A DNA stretch of 64,000 nt from Cupriavidus lacunae. Lineage in GTDB: Bacteria; Pseudomonadota; Gammaproteobacteria; Burkholderiales; Burkholderiaceae. The notes beneath the pieces are model-generated. The model was not told the DNA's origin. It worked only from the letters and a program-made list of their open reading frames with translations, and did no database searches. The DNA is taken from the NCBI RefSeq assembly GCF_003353055.1, contig NZ_QKWJ01000015.1, forward strand, positions 62,001 through 126,000, in the 5' to 3' direction. The translations under genes and the position numbers were made by a program. Positions 37,919 through 48,036 of the stretch are shown in pieces. The first letter of the stretch is position 1. The number at the start of each line of letters is the position of its first letter.

Positions 37919-38071
37919 AAAAAACGCTGTACCCGATGCCGCCGGCACCCCAATGCCCACCAAACCGAGCCCAGCCAGGCGGCACGAATAAAAGCACCAA
38001 GACATTAGAAGAACCCGGCAGGGACCCAGTACACAACGTTCCAAGCAGGATCAAACCACGGAGGTCTAACA

Positions 38072-39139
38072 ATGCAGAAGCAGTACAAGCCGGCCCTGAA
38101 GCTGGCGGCAATAGCGGCTACCCTTTTTTCCGGCGCGGCCATGGCCCAGTCCAGCGTCACGCTGTACGGCCAGGCTGACATGTTCGTCGGCGGCGTCAAG
38201 AACCCGGGCTCGGGCGATCGCGCATGGGTAGCCAATTCGGGCGGCATGCAGACGTCTTACTGGGGCATCAAGGGCACCGAAGACCTGGGCGGCGGCACCA
38301 AGGCCATCTTCGACCTGAACGGGTTCTTCCGCACGGACAGCGGCAGCAGCGGCCGCTTCAACGGCGACTCGATGTTCAGCCGCAACGCCTACGTCGGCCT
38401 GCAGAATGACAAGCTGGGTACGCTGAAGCTGGGCCGTAACACGACCCCGTACTTCATCTCGACCATCCTGTTCAACCCGCTGATCGATTCGTACGTATTC
38501 TCGCCGACCATCTTCCACACCTACTTCGGCGCCGCCAGCAATGGCGTGGCCGATCCGGGCATCATCGGCGACTCGGGCTGGAACAACTCGGTGCTGTACT
38601 CCACGCCGAGCTTCGGCGGCCTGAGCGCAAACCTGATCTATTCCACAGGCGAGAAGGCAGGTGCTGCCGGCCAGAACAAGTGGGGCGGCAACCTGATGTA
38701 CTTCAACGGGCCGTTCGCCGCGACCGTCGCGTACCAGCAGGTCCGCTTCGAGGTGGTTGCCAGCGACCTGTCGGCAGCGGGCTTCAGCCGCCAGGATGCC
38801 GTCCAGGCCGGCGTCACGTACGACTTCAACGTGGTCAAGCTGTTCGCCCAGGGCCAATACATCAAGACCAAGGCCACCACGGCCGCCAGCGGCGACATCA
38901 AGCACACCAATGGCCAGGTCGGCGCCTCGGTGCCGATCGGAGCCGGCAACGTGCTGGCGTCCTACGCCTACGACAAGACCCAGAACTCGACCGCTGACTT
39001 CAAGCGCAACACGTTTGCCGTCGCCTACGACTACAACCTGTCCAAGCGCACCGACGTGTACGCCGCGTATTACTACGACAAGATCACCGGCATCGAGCAC
39101 GGCGATACCTTCGGCGTGGGCGTGCGTCACAAGTTCTGA
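38072..39139 (+). CDS. Gram-negative general porin
   Basis: The 355-aa protein has a signal peptide cleaved after AAMAQ (about residue 24), then SSVTLYGQADMFVGG, the usual first strand of betaproteobacterial porins. Repeated aromatic beta strands follow and the last residue is Phe (RHKF), the outer-membrane insertion signal. It likely forms trimeric diffusion channels. GGAGG lies before the ATG. It is 178 bp after uraD with its own promoter and terminator, so it need not be part of the ureide operon. Confidence 0.92.
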   Translation: MQKQYKPALKLAAIAATLFSGAAMAQSSVTLYGQADMFVGGVKNPGSGDRAWVANSGGMQTSYWGIKGTEDLGGGTKAIFDLNGFFRTDSGSSGRFNGDSMFSRNAYVGLQNDKLGTLKLGRNTTPYFISTILFNPLIDSYVFSPTIFHTYFGAASNGVADPGIIGDSGWNNSVLYSTPSFGGLSANLIYSTGEKAGAAGQNKWGGNLMYFNGPFAATVAYQQVRFEVVASDLSAAGFSRQDAVQAGVTYDFNVVKLFAQGQYIKTKATTAASGDIKHTNGQVGASVPIGAGNVLASYAYDKTQNSTADFKRNTFAVAYDYNLSKRTDVYAAYYYDKITGIEHGDTFGVGVRHKF

Positions 39140-39167
39140 TGACGTAAGCGCCTCACCGGCAGTCCTG

Positions 39168-39193
39168 AAGCCCGCCTTCCCGGCGGGCTTTTT
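39168..39193 (+). terminator. Intrinsic terminator after the porin gene
   Basis: GCCCGCC (39170-39176) and GGCGGGC (39182-39188) form a stem with a 5-base loop, followed by TTTTTC. Confidence 0.8.
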
Positions 39194-39379
39194 CATTGCC
39201 GCGTACGCATCACTCGAAGCAAGAATCCGCCTCTGCGATGCTGCACTGCGCCATCCCCTGCCAAGACGCACGACAGATCGAACATCGGCACTTCATAGGT
39301 GGATTCAATTGGAATGGCCTCATTGCGCTTCCTAGATTGGTGTTCCAGGCCTCAAAAACCATAGCGAGCGAGGTGACTC

Positions 39380-39625
39380 ATGCGGCGATATGCGAAGACC
39401 CGGTCCGAACTGATGGCCATCCTGAACCAGTGCCTTGATAACAACCCCGAGTGCGGCGAATGCGAGTTGCACGCGGTGCGAATGCACCAGCCTGACCATA
39501 CCGGATGCAATTGGAGCGCCGAGGTCGATTTCCCGCAGGAGTCCGTCGACAATCTGGGCCACCACCTGGCGGCAGCCAAATCGATCATCGTGGTCATGCG
39601 CGAGCAATACAACGTGCTGCAGTAG
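39380..39625 (+). CDS. Small hypothetical protein, Cys/His-rich
   Basis: The 81-aa protein is MRRYAKTRSELMAIL ... with four Cys (CLDNNPECGECELH and TGCNW) and five or more His. It has no signal peptide or membrane segment. GAGGTG lies 8 bases before the ATG. I do not recognise the family. The Cys spacing could hold a metal, but the pattern is not a known zinc finger. Confidence 0.6.
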   Translation: MRRYAKTRSELMAILNQCLDNNPECGECELHAVRMHQPDHTGCNWSAEVDFPQESVDNLGHHLAAAKSIIVVMREQYNVLQ

Positions 39626-39677
39626 CCACCATGCCAGCCGCCCCTTGCCGCGCGAATGCGGCGGGGCAGCAAGCAAC

Positions 39678-39706
39678 AAAAAGCCGGGTCATCGACCCGG
39701 CTTTTT
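39678..39706. terminator. Bidirectional intrinsic terminator
   Basis: AAAAAGCCGGGT (39678-39689) and ACCCGGCTTTTT (39695-39706) make a 12-bp stem with a 5-base loop. It can end both the small plus-strand gene and maeB. Confidence 0.85.
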
Positions 39707-39742
39707 GCATGGCGCGCGCCTGTCGGCGCACCTGTCACAGCA

Positions 39743-42064
39743 TCAACGCAGCGCGTTGCTCTCGGCCACGGCGACTGCCGTCATGTTGACGATACGGCGC
39801 GTGGTGGCCTGCGGGTTCAGGATGTGCACCGGCTTGGCCGCGCCCAGCAGGATCGGGCCCACCGTCACGCCCTGCCCGCCCGTGATCTTGAGCAGGTTGA
39901 AGGCAATGTTGGCAGCGTCCAGCGTCGGCATCACCAGCAGGTTGGCGCTGCCGGCAAGCTTGGTCGACGGCAGGAAGTGGCGGCGCACGTCTTCGTCCAG
40001 GGCAGCGTCGCCCTGCATCTCGCCTTCCACTTCCAGGTGCGGAGCCACCTTGGCCAGGATCCCCGCAGCCTCGCGCATCTTGCGCGCCGACGGACGGGTA
40101 GAGGAGCCGAACATCGAGTGCGACATCAGCGCCACCTTCGGGTGCAGGCCGAAGCGCGCGATTTCCTCGGCTGCCAGCTGGGTAATGGCCGCCAGCTGTT
40201 CCGCGCTCGGGTCGTCGTTGACGAAGGTGTCGGTGATGAACAGCGTATGCTTTTCCAGCATCAGCGCGTTCATCGCGGCAAACACATGCGCGCCCGGCGC
40301 CAGGCCGATGACGTCGCGCACATGCTCAAGGTGCGCCTCGAAGCGGCCCACCGTGCCGCACAGCAGCGCGTCGGCATCGCCCATGTGCATCAGCATCGTG
40401 CCGATCAGGGTGTTCGAGCGTCGCAGCGCCACCTTGGCCATGTCAGGCGTCACGCCGTCGCGGCCGCGCAGTGCGTGGTAGGCCTCGTGGTAGGCACGGT
40501 AGCGCGGATCGTCCTCGGGGTTGATCAGCTCGAAGTCCACGCCCGGCTTCAGGCGCAGGCCAGCCTTCTCGATGCGCATCTGGATCACGTGCGGGCGGCC
40601 GATCAGGATCGGACGGGCCAGGCCTTCGTCGACCACGGTCTGCACCGCGCGCAGCACGCGCTCTTCCTCGCCCTCGGCATAGGCCACGCGCTTGGGCGCG
40701 GCCTTGGCGGCCGAGAACACCGGCTTCATGATCATGCCGGTGTGGTAGACGTACTGGGTCAGTTGCTGGCGATAGGCTTCCAGGTCCTTGATCGGGCGCG
40801 TGGCCACGCCGGACTCTTCGGCCGCCTTGGCCACCGCCGGCGCGATCTTCTCGATCAGGCGCTGGTCGAACGGTGTCGGGATGATGTAGTCCGGGCCGAA
40901 CTTCAGCTCGCGGCCACCGTAGGCGGCGGCGACGGCGTCGTTCAGCTCGGCCTCGGCCAGGTCGGCGATGGCCTTGACGCAGGCCAGCTTCATCGCTTCC
41001 GTGATCTTGGTGGCGCCGCAGTCCAGCGCGCCGCGGAAGATATACGGGAAGCACAGCACGTTGTTGACCTGGTTCGGGTAGTCCGAACGGCCGGTGGCGA
41101 TGATGCAGTCCGGACGCGCGGCCTTGGCCACTTCCGGGCGGATCTCGGGCTCGGGATTGGCCAGCGCCAGGATAATGGGCTTGTCGGCCATGGTCTTGAC
41201 CATCTCGGCGGTCAGCACGCCGGCGGTAGAGCAGCCCAGGAAGACGTCGGCGCCGTTGACGATGTCAGCCAGCGTGCGCGCCGAGGTGTCCTGCGCGTAG
41301 CGAGCCTTGTTGGCTTCCATGTTGGCGTCGCGCCCAACGTAGATCACGCCCTTGGAGTCAACCACCGAGATGTTCTCGCGCTTCACGCCGAGGCCGACCA
41401 TGGTGTCCAGGCACGCAATGGCCGCCGCGCCGGCGCCGGACACGGCCAGTTTCACCTTGCCGATATCCTTGCCAACTACCTTCAGCCCATTGAGCAGCGC
41501 CGCGCCCGAAATGATGGCCGTGCCGTGCTGGTCGTCGTGGAAGACGGGGATGTTCATGCGCTCGCGCAGCTTCTGCTCGATATAGAAGCACTCCGGCGCC
41601 TTGATGTCTTCCAGGTTCACGCCGCCCAGCGTGGGCTCCAGCGCGGCAACGATCTCGACGATCTTGTCCGGGTCGCGCGCGTCGAGCTCGATGTCGAACA
41701 CGTCGATGCCGGCGAACTTCTTGAACAGGCAGCCCTTGCCCTCCATTACCGGCTTGCCGGCCAGCGGGCCGATGTCGCCCAGGCCCAGCACAGCGGTACC
41801 GTTGGTGACCACGGCCACCAGGTTGGCGCGCGAGGTGTACTCAGCAGCGGTGGCCGGGTCCCTGGCGATTTCCTCGCAGGCATAGGCCACGCCCGGCGAG
41901 TAGGCCAGCGACAGGTCGCGCTGGTTGGACAGCGCCTTGGTCGCGGTTACCTGGATCTTTCCCTTGGTGGGGCTGCGGTGATACTCCAGCGCAGCGAGGC
42001 GCAGTTGCGCTTCAGGACTGTTCGGGGCATGTTGCGGTGCATCACCGCTGGTCTTGCTGCTCAT
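39743..42064 (-). CDS. maeB: NADP-dependent malic enzyme with phosphotransacetylase-like C-terminal domain
   Basis: It decarboxylates malate to pyruvate and makes NADPH. The 773-aa protein has the malic domain (about 1-430: [43 protein letters not shown]). A catalytically inactive PTA-like regulatory domain follows (about 440-770: [27 protein letters not shown]). The start [11 protein letters not shown] gives the usual MaeB length; a longer frame upstream has atypical residues. Confidence 0.94.
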   Translation of the reverse strand: MSSKTSGDAPQHAPNSPEAQLRLAALEYHRSPTKGKIQVTATKALSNQRDLSLAYSPGVAYACEEIARDPATAAEYTSRANLVAVVTNGTAVLGLGDIGPLAGKPVMEGKGCLFKKFAGIDVFDIELDARDPDKIVEIVAALEPTLGGVNLEDIKAPECFYIEQKLRERMNIPVFHDDQHGTAIISGAALLNGLKVVGKDIGKVKLAVSGAGAAAIACLDTMVGLGVKRENISVVDSKGVIYVGRDANMEANKARYAQDTSARTLADIVNGADVFLGCSTAGVLTAEMVKTMADKPIILALANPEPEIRPEVAKAARPDCIIATGRSDYPNQVNNVLCFPYIFRGALDCGATKITEAMKLACVKAIADLAEAELNDAVAAAYGGRELKFGPDYIIPTPFDQRLIEKIAPAVAKAAEESGVATRPIKDLEAYRQQLTQYVYHTGMIMKPVFSAAKAAPKRVAYAEGEEERVLRAVQTVVDEGLARPILIGRPHVIQMRIEKAGLRLKPGVDFELINPEDDPRYRAYHEAYHALRGRDGVTPDMAKVALRRSNTLIGTMLMHMGDADALLCGTVGRFEAHLEHVRDVIGLAPGAHVFAAMNALMLEKHTLFITDTFVNDDPSAEQLAAITQLAAEEIARFGLHPKVALMSHSMFGSSTRPSARKMREAAGILAKVAPHLEVEGEMQGDAALDEDVRRHFLPSTKLAGSANLLVMPTLDAANIAFNLLKITGGQGVTVGPILLGAAKPVHILNPQATTRRIVNMTAVAVAESNALR

Positions 42065-42397
42065 TGGCTCGTCCGGAAAATGGCCCGGACCGGAAGCGCC
42101 ACTCTCCCGCCATGATTCGCCTCCACCCGCATCAAGACTTGCGGCCCGCAGCGAAGGACAACGTCTGGCAGCGAAACTGACGGTTCCGGCAGACAGGCCG
42201 GAAAAATCGAGCAGATATTCTAGCCCACGCGTCCGCGCAAAGTAGCACCGGCGCCCCCTGCAGGCGGATTTTTTGGACCCATTGGTCAAGTTAAACAGCT
42301 TTTACCATTGGGTATGCAATGCCGGTGCAGAAGCATGCCTTTGCATGCATCCGCACGCATCGCCTGGCCCGGTCCGTGGCGGCCAGGCAATGCGACC

Positions 42398-43093
42398 CTA
42401 CTTTGCGTTCTTTTCGACCTCCAGCGTCACCCGGCGCGGACGGCCGCTCTCGGCCGGGAAGTCGGTAAAGGCACTGCGGATCAGGTAGGGCATCACCGCC
42501 GGCAGGCTGCCGTTCTCGGCCTGGTTCTGCGCGGTGACCTGGTAGACCCGCTTGCCGCTGGCCGCATCCTTGAAATAAACCTGCAGGCTGGAGAACGTCA
42601 CCGGCACATCGCGCACCACGGTCTGCGGCGGCCAGTAGCCCGGCCCCCAAGGGCCCCACGGACCCCAGGGCCCCCACGGGCGGTAGTAGCCAGGCCCCCA
42701 ATATGGGCCCCATGGGCCGTAATCGGGGTAGACCGTCTCGGCCACGCGCACGAGGCCGGGCGCGGTGTCATAGTCCATACTGACGCGGTAGCGCGCCTGT
42801 TTGGCCGGCACCTGCTCGAAACCGAGCCCCGTCAGCGCCGTGGCCAGCCACTGCTCATAGGTCTGCCGGTCCAGTTGCGCCGCCTGCTCGGCGCTGCGCT
42901 CGAAGCTGTACGTGCGCGGCGCATCGTTCTGCCAGCCCGCCTGGCTGAACGCCGTGACATCGGTCGTCACGGTGCTGGCGCATCCCGACAGCAGCAGCGC
43001 CGCCAGCAGCGCCATCGCCCACCACCACCCGCGCGGCCCCGGCCAAATGCCTGCCGCCCCTGCCTTGCCGACACCGCCTGCGCGCTGCCACAT
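42398..43093 (-). CDS. DUF4136 lipoprotein with a WGP repeat
   Basis: The 231-aa protein has a lipoprotein signal with lipobox LSGC (Cys at 38). A DUF4136-type start follows: FSQAGWQNDAPRTYSFERS, and LATALTGLGFEQVP. The middle (about 128-165) is a Pro/Trp/Gly/Tyr run built from WGP units. The end (VYFKDAASGKRVYQVTA) fits the family. AGGTAGG precedes the ATG. Function unknown; likely outer-membrane anchored. Confidence 0.8.
   Translation of the reverse strand: MWQRAGGVGKAGAAGIWPGPRGWWWAMALLAALLLSGCASTVTTDVTAFSQAGWQNDAPRTYSFERSAEQAAQLDRQTYEQWLATALTGLGFEQVPAKQARYRVSMDYDTAPGLVRVAETVYPDYGPWGPYWGPGYYRPWGPWGPWGPWGPGYWPPQTVVRDVPVTFSSLQVYFKDAASGKRVYQVTAQNQAENGSLPAVMPYLIRSAFTDFPAESGRPRRVTLEVEKNAK
42635..42720. 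repeat. Coding repeat of WGP units
   Basis: Short GGGCCCCA-like units repeat inside the DUF4136 gene and encode PWGPWGPWGP-type sequence. It is a coding low-complexity repeat and could vary in copy number. Confidence 0.6.
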
Positions 43094-43303
43094 AGACCTA
43101 CCTCGCTTTTCTCTGTCCACTGAAACCCTGCGTGTCTCTGAGACCACGCCGACGGCGCGGAATTCCCCGTGCCGCGTTGGTGCGCTCCCCGCCAGACCGT
43201 GCCTCGACCCCTTGGCTACAATGAGGACTTCAGCGCCATGCTTCGCTTGCACGCGCCTGGCCGCTCCTCTTTCCTAACGGTCTTCCGAAGACAGGATCCT
43301 TCC

Positions 43304-46000
43304 ATGCTGCGCACCGACACGCCCGTTACCGTCTATCGCAAGGACTATACCCCGCCGCCGTTCGCCATCGACCATGCCGAGCTGGTGCTGGAGCTCGATC
43401 CCCAGCGCACAGTGGTCACCAGCACGCTGCGCTTCGCGCGCCAGGCCGGCGCGCCCGACGCACCGCTGGTGCTGGTCGGCGAGGAGCTTGAACTGATCGG
43501 CGTCAGCCTGGACGGCAAGCCGGTCGCCAACGCCACCCAGGACGGCGGCACGCTGACCGTCCCCGGCCTGCCGGCGCAAGGCACGCTGGAGATCACCACC
43601 GCGTGCCAGCCCGCGGCCAACACCACGCTGTCGGGCCTGTATGTGTCCAACGGCAATTTCTTCACCCAGTGCGAGGCCGAAGGCTTTCGCCGCATCACCT
43701 ACTTCCTGGACCGCCCCGACGTGATGGCGACCTACCGCGTCACGCTGCGCGCCGACCGCGCCGCGTATCCGGTGCTGCTGTCCAACGGCAACCTGGTGAG
43801 CCAGCGCGACCTGCCCGGCGGCCGCCATGAAGCCGTGTGGGAAGACCCGTTCCGCAAGCCGTCCTACCTGTTCGCACTAGTGGCGGGCAAGCTGGAATGC
43901 ATCGAGGAACGGATCCAGTCCGCTTCCGGCAAGGACAAGCTGCTGCAGGTCTGGGTCGAGCCGCGCGACCTCGACAAGACCCGCCATGCCATGGATTCGC
44001 TGATCCATTCAATCCGCTGGGACGAGCGCCGCTTCGGGCTGGAGCTGGACCTGGACCGCTTCATGATCGTCGCCGTGGGCGACTTCAACATGGGCGCGAT
44101 GGAGAACAAGGGCCTGAACATCTTCAATACGAAGTACGTGCTGGCCAACGCGCAGACCGCCACCGACACCGACTTCGCCAATATCGAGGCCGTGGTCGGC
44201 CACGAGTACTTCCACAACTGGACCGGCAACCGCGTGACCTGCCGCGACTGGTTCCAGCTCTCGCTCAAGGAAGGCCTGACGGTGTTCCGCGACCAGGAGT
44301 TCTCGGCCGACATGATGGGCTCGGAATCCGGCCGCGCGGTCAAGCGCATCGAGGACGTGCGCGTGCTGCGCCAGGTGCAGTTCCCCGAGGACGCCGGCCC
44401 GATGGCGCACCCGGTGCGCCCCGACAGCTATGAAGAGATCAACAACTTCTACACGGTCACCGTGTACGAGAAAGGCGCCGAGGTCGTGCGCATGTACCAG
44501 ACCCTGCTCGGCCGCGACGGCTTCCGCAAGGGCATGGACCTGTACTTCCAGCGCCATGACGGCCAGGCCGTTGCCTGCGACGACTTCCGCGCGGCCATGG
44601 CCGACGCCAACGGCCGCGACCTGAGCCAGTTCGGGCTCTGGTACAGCCAAGCCGGCACGCCGGTGGTGAGCGCGCGCACGGACTGGAACGGCGACGACGG
44701 CAGCCTGACGCTGACGCTGTCACAGCGCTGCCCCAAGGTCGGCATCGAGACCCGCGCCGGCACGCCCGAGAAGCAGCCCTTCCATATTCCGTTCGCGGTG
44801 GGCCTGCTTGGCGCGGATGGCAAGGACCAGCCGCTGCAGCTTGAAGGCGAAAGCGCGCCTGGCGCGACCACGCGCGTGCTTGACTTCACGCGGGCCGAGC
44901 AGAGCTTCCGCTTCATCAACCTGCCGCGCGGCGCCGAGGCGCCGCTGCCCTCGCTGCTGCGCAATTTCTCGGCGCCGGTGATCGTCGATGCCGAATACAC
45001 CGACGCGCAGCTGACCTTCCAGCTGTCGCACGACAGCGACGCCTTCAACCGCTGGGAAGCCGGCCAGCGCCTGGCCACGCGCGCGCTGCTGCAACTGGTG
45101 GCCGACGTGCAGGCCGGGCGCGAACTCAAGCTCGAGCCCGCGCTGGCGCAGGCCATGCGCGCGGTGCTGACCGACGACACGCTCAACCCCGCCTTCCGCG
45201 AACAGGCGCTGGTGCTGCCGGCCGAGGCCTACCTGGCCGAACGCATGGGCGTGGCCGATCCCGCCGCCATCCACCGCGCGCGCCAGTTCATGCGCGAAGG
45301 CCTGGCGCGCGCGCTGCAGGCCGACTGGCTTGCCGCCTACGAGGCCAATGCCACGCCGGGGCCGTACTCGCCAGACGCCACCTCGGCCGCGAAACGCGCG
45401 TTGCGCAACCTCGCGCTCGGCTACCTGGCCGACAGCGGCGACGCCGCCATGCAGGCGCTGGCCGAGCAGCAATACCAGGCCGCCGACAACATGACCGACC
45501 GCTTCGCCGCGCTGTCGGCGCTGGTCAACAGCTTCGCCCCCGGCCGCGAGCACGCGCTGACGGACTTCTACGAGCGCTTCGAGGACGACCCTCTGGTGAT
45601 CGACAAGTGGTTCTCGCTGCAAGGCATGCAGCGCGGCGAGGTGGGCCCGCACGCCGGCAAGCGCACCATCGACACCGTGCGTGCGCTGATGGAGCACCCC
45701 GCCTTCAACCTGCGCAACCCCAACCGCGCGCGCTCGCTGATCTTCAGCTTCTGCTCCGGCAACCCGGCGCAGTTCCACGCCGAGGACGGCTCGGGCTACC
45801 GCTTCTGGGCCGACCAGGTGCTGGCGCTCGACGCCATCAACCCGCAGGTGGCCGCGCGCCTGGCGCGCGTGATGGACCGCTGGCAGAAATACGAACTGAC
45901 GCTGCGTGACCGCATGCGCGCCGAACTGGAGCGCGTGGGCGCCAGCAGCACGCTGTCGCGCGACGTGCGCGAGATCGTCGGCAAGGCGCTGGCCGCCTGA
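43304..46000 (+). CDS. pepN: Aminopeptidase N
   Basis: This M1 zinc aminopeptidase removes N-terminal residues from peptides in the cytoplasm. The 898-aa protein has exopeptidase motif GAMENKG (about 263), zinc motif HEYFHNWTGNR (about 300) and the downstream Glu in KEGLTVFRDQEF. The C-terminal domains are the usual PepN size. The start MLRTDTPVTVYRKDY is the E. coli-like one. A TACAAT box at 43217-43222 is a possible -10. Confidence 0.95.
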   Translation: MLRTDTPVTVYRKDYTPPPFAIDHAELVLELDPQRTVVTSTLRFARQAGAPDAPLVLVGEELELIGVSLDGKPVANATQDGGTLTVPGLPAQGTLEITTACQPAANTTLSGLYVSNGNFFTQCEAEGFRRITYFLDRPDVMATYRVTLRADRAAYPVLLSNGNLVSQRDLPGGRHEAVWEDPFRKPSYLFALVAGKLECIEERIQSASGKDKLLQVWVEPRDLDKTRHAMDSLIHSIRWDERRFGLELDLDRFMIVAVGDFNMGAMENKGLNIFNTKYVLANAQTATDTDFANIEAVVGHEYFHNWTGNRVTCRDWFQLSLKEGLTVFRDQEFSADMMGSESGRAVKRIEDVRVLRQVQFPEDAGPMAHPVRPDSYEEINNFYTVTVYEKGAEVVRMYQTLLGRDGFRKGMDLYFQRHDGQAVACDDFRAAMADANGRDLSQFGLWYSQAGTPVVSARTDWNGDDGSLTLTLSQRCPKVGIETRAGTPEKQPFHIPFAVGLLGADGKDQPLQLEGESAPGATTRVLDFTRAEQSFRFINLPRGAEAPLPSLLRNFSAPVIVDAEYTDAQLTFQLSHDSDAFNRWEAGQRLATRALLQLVADVQAGRELKLEPALAQAMRAVLTDDTLNPAFREQALVLPAEAYLAERMGVADPAAIHRARQFMREGLARALQADWLAAYEANATPGPYSPDATSAAKRALRNLALGYLADSGDAAMQALAEQQYQAADNMTDRFAALSALVNSFAPGREHALTDFYERFEDDPLVIDKWFSLQGMQRGEVGPHAGKRTIDTVRALMEHPAFNLRNPNRARSLIFSFCSGNPAQFHAEDGSGYRFWADQVLALDAINPQVAARLARVMDRWQKYELTLRDRMRAELERVGASSTLSRDVREIVGKALAA

Positions 46001-46099
46001 GCGCCGGACATGACACAAGGGGAGGCCCGCCAACGCCCCCTTTGCCCGGCCCCGCGGGGCCGGGCATGTAGAATTGCGGCCATCCAAGGAGAACCAACC

Positions 46100-47116
46100 A
46101 TGACTCGCATCAGCCTCACCCGCTACCTGGTCGAGGAGCAGCGCAAGCACAACACGATCCAGCCCGAACTGCGGCTGCTGATCGAAGTGGTCGCGCGCGC
46201 CTGCAAGGCCATTTCCAACGCCGTCAGCAAGGGCGCCCTCGCCGGCGTGCTGGGCTCGGCCGGCACCGGCAACGTGCAGGGCGAAACCCAGCAGAAGCTG
46301 GACGTGATCGCCAATGAAGTGCTGCTCGACGCCAACGAATGGGGCGGCCACCTTGCCGCCATGGCGTCGGAAGAAATGGAATCGTTCTACGAGATTCCCA
46401 ACCGCTACCCGAAGGGCGAGTACCTGCTGATGTTCGACCCGCTGGACGGCTCGTCGAACATTGACGTCAACGTCTCGATCGGCACCATCTTCTCGGTGCT
46501 GCACATGCCCAAGCCGGGCCAGACCGTGACCGACGCCGACTTCATGCAGCCCGGCACCCACCAGGTCGCCGCCGGCTACGCCGTCTACGGCCCGCAGACC
46601 ACCCTGGTGCTGACCGTCGGCAACGGCGTGCACATGTTCACGCTGGACCGCGAGGCCGGCAGCTTCGTGCTGACGCACTCCAATGTGACGATCCCGGAAG
46701 ACACCAAGGAGTTCGCTATCAACATGTCGAACATGCGCCACTGGGCCCCGCCCGTGCGCCGCTACATCGACGAATGCCTGGCCGGCGAGGAAGGCCCGCG
46801 CGGCAAGAACTTCAACATGCGCTGGGTCGCCTCGATGGTCGCCGACGTGCACCGCATCCTGACCCGCGGCGGCGTATTCATGTACCCGTGGGACAAACGC
46901 GAGCCGGAAAAACCCGGCAAGCTGCGCCTGATGTACGAAGCCAACCCGATGGCCATGCTGGTCGAACAGGCCGGCGGCGCCGCCACCAACGGCCACCAGC
47001 GCATCATGGACGTGCAGCCCGAAAAGCTGCACCAGCGCGTCTCAGTGATCCTGGGCTCGAAGAACGAAGTGGAGCGGGTCACGCGCTACCACTTGGAAGC
47101 CGAAGGCAAGGCCTGA
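46100..47116 (+). CDS. fbp: Class I fructose-1,6-bisphosphatase
   Basis: It makes fructose-6-phosphate for gluconeogenesis or the Calvin cycle. The 338-aa protein has the class I metal-binding motif [20 protein letters not shown] (about 114-133), [13 protein letters not shown] and [25 protein letters not shown] precedes the ATG. It stands alone after pepN with its own terminator. Confidence 0.95.
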   Translation: MTRISLTRYLVEEQRKHNTIQPELRLLIEVVARACKAISNAVSKGALAGVLGSAGTGNVQGETQQKLDVIANEVLLDANEWGGHLAAMASEEMESFYEIPNRYPKGEYLLMFDPLDGSSNIDVNVSIGTIFSVLHMPKPGQTVTDADFMQPGTHQVAAGYAVYGPQTTLVLTVGNGVHMFTLDREAGSFVLTHSNVTIPEDTKEFAINMSNMRHWAPPVRRYIDECLAGEEGPRGKNFNMRWVASMVADVHRILTRGGVFMYPWDKREPEKPGKLRLMYEANPMAMLVEQAGGAATNGHQRIMDVQPEKLHQRVSVILGSKNEVERVTRYHLEAEGKA

Positions 47117-47137
47117 TTCCGGCCGCACGGCAATGAG

Positions 47138-47170
47138 ACGGGGCGCCCAGGTAGCGCCCCGTTCTCTTTG
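47138..47170 (+). terminator. Intrinsic terminator after fbp
   Basis: ACGGGGCGC (47138-47146) pairs with GCGCCCCGT (47154-47162), then TCTCTTTG. Confidence 0.65.
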
Positions 47171-47266
47171 AGCCCCGGCCGGATGGCATGGGCGACACAA
47201 AAGGGCTTCACAAGGCGAAAAAACGCTGCTACTATTGCGGGCTGTTCCAGTTCACCGGAACGTGTT

Positions 47267-47342
47267 GCCGAAGTAGCTCAGTCGGTAGAGCAGCTCATTC
47301 GTAATGAGAAGGTCGGGGGTTCGATTCCTCTCTTCGGCACCA
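47267..47342 (+). tRNA. tRNA-Thr (anticodon CGT)
   Basis: A full cloverleaf: acceptor GCCGAAG / CTTCGGC, D arm GCTC/GAGC, anticodon loop TTCGTAA with CGT at 47300-47302, T loop GGTTCGATTCC, and an encoded CCA end. It reads ACG codons (Thr). Confidence 0.95.
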
Positions 47343-47352
47343 GGAATATCAA

Positions 47353-47390
47353 GGGGTTACAGCGCGCCAGCCTGTAGCCCCTTTCGCTTT
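47353..47390 (+). terminator. Terminator after tRNA-Thr
   Basis: GGGGTTACAG (47353-47362) pairs with CTGTAGCCCC (47372-47381) with one G-T pair, then TTTCGCTTT. Confidence 0.65.
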
Positions 47391-47547
47391 TCTGGCGCCC
47401 TGTAGGTTTTTTTCGGGAATTCCGGTCAACACAGGCAAGGGGCATGCGAAGCGAGCGGAAAGCCCCCCACCTGCGCCCCGCCAACCAAATGGCCACGTGC
47501 GAAAGACCCCCCCGGCGGCGGCGCGCCAAGTCGGGTAAAGTGCCGCC

Positions 47548-47970
47548 ATGAAAAATTCTGTCCTTGGCATCTTGCTGGCGGCAATTCCGGCGCTCACCCA
47601 CGCTGCGCCACTCGACTCGGCACTCTCGTGCGGCGAATCCCCCCGCCAGTTTTTCTCGATGTTGCGCGCACAACACCTCATCGAAGCGAGTCCGATGCAT
47701 GTCGAACCCAACTCGGTCAATGCCTTCTGGCCAGCGCACGATGTCAGCCTGACCGCATTCAATCACGATGTGTTTGCCGTCTTCGGCTACCAGCGAGGTG
47801 AGCCGTTGTTCAAGCCAGGTGACGGTTCCCCCTCGGACAAGCCACTCTACGGCGTGGTGGTGGTGGCAGGCATGGATTCGGTCAGAAAATCGCTCAGGGC
47901 CGCCGGCAGCAGGGCCAGCGTCGAGCGCGCGGCGCCGTTCCTGACGGCGATCGTCTGCGAAGGCAACTAG
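47548..47970 (+). CDS. Hypothetical secreted protein
   Basis: The 140-aa protein has a clear signal peptide (MKNSVLGILLAAIPALTHA, cleavage near 19). The mature part is about 120 residues with two Cys (SCGE, VCEGN), likely one disulfide, and a hydrophobic GVVVVAGM strand. I do not recognise the family. It is the first gene after tRNA-Thr. Confidence 0.65.
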   Translation: MKNSVLGILLAAIPALTHAAPLDSALSCGESPRQFFSMLRAQHLIEASPMHVEPNSVNAFWPAHDVSLTAFNHDVFAVFGYQRGEPLFKPGDGSPSDKPLYGVVVVAGMDSVRKSLRAAGSRASVERAAPFLTAIVCEGN

Positions 47971-48036
47971 CCTGCCGCGCCTGATCGGATGACGGGCACC
48001 GCCTGGGCGCCGATCCCGTGCAAAGGCGCATCGCAG

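Noticed and set aside
42065-42289. 75-codon N-terminal extension of maeB
   Set aside because: The residues do not fit malic enzymes, and the start at 42064 gives the normal length.
44720-47032. 770-codon minus-strand frame opposite pepN and fbp
   Set aside because: Antisense to two certain genes. Long open antisense frames are expected with this GC-rich codon bias, and the translation is His/Arg/Gly-rich without domains.
47278-47766. Minus-strand frame of 162 codons overlapping tRNA-Thr, ending RGIEPPTFSLRMSCSTD
   Set aside because: This ending is the well-known false translation across a tRNA gene; the frame also covers the secreted protein gene on the plus strand.
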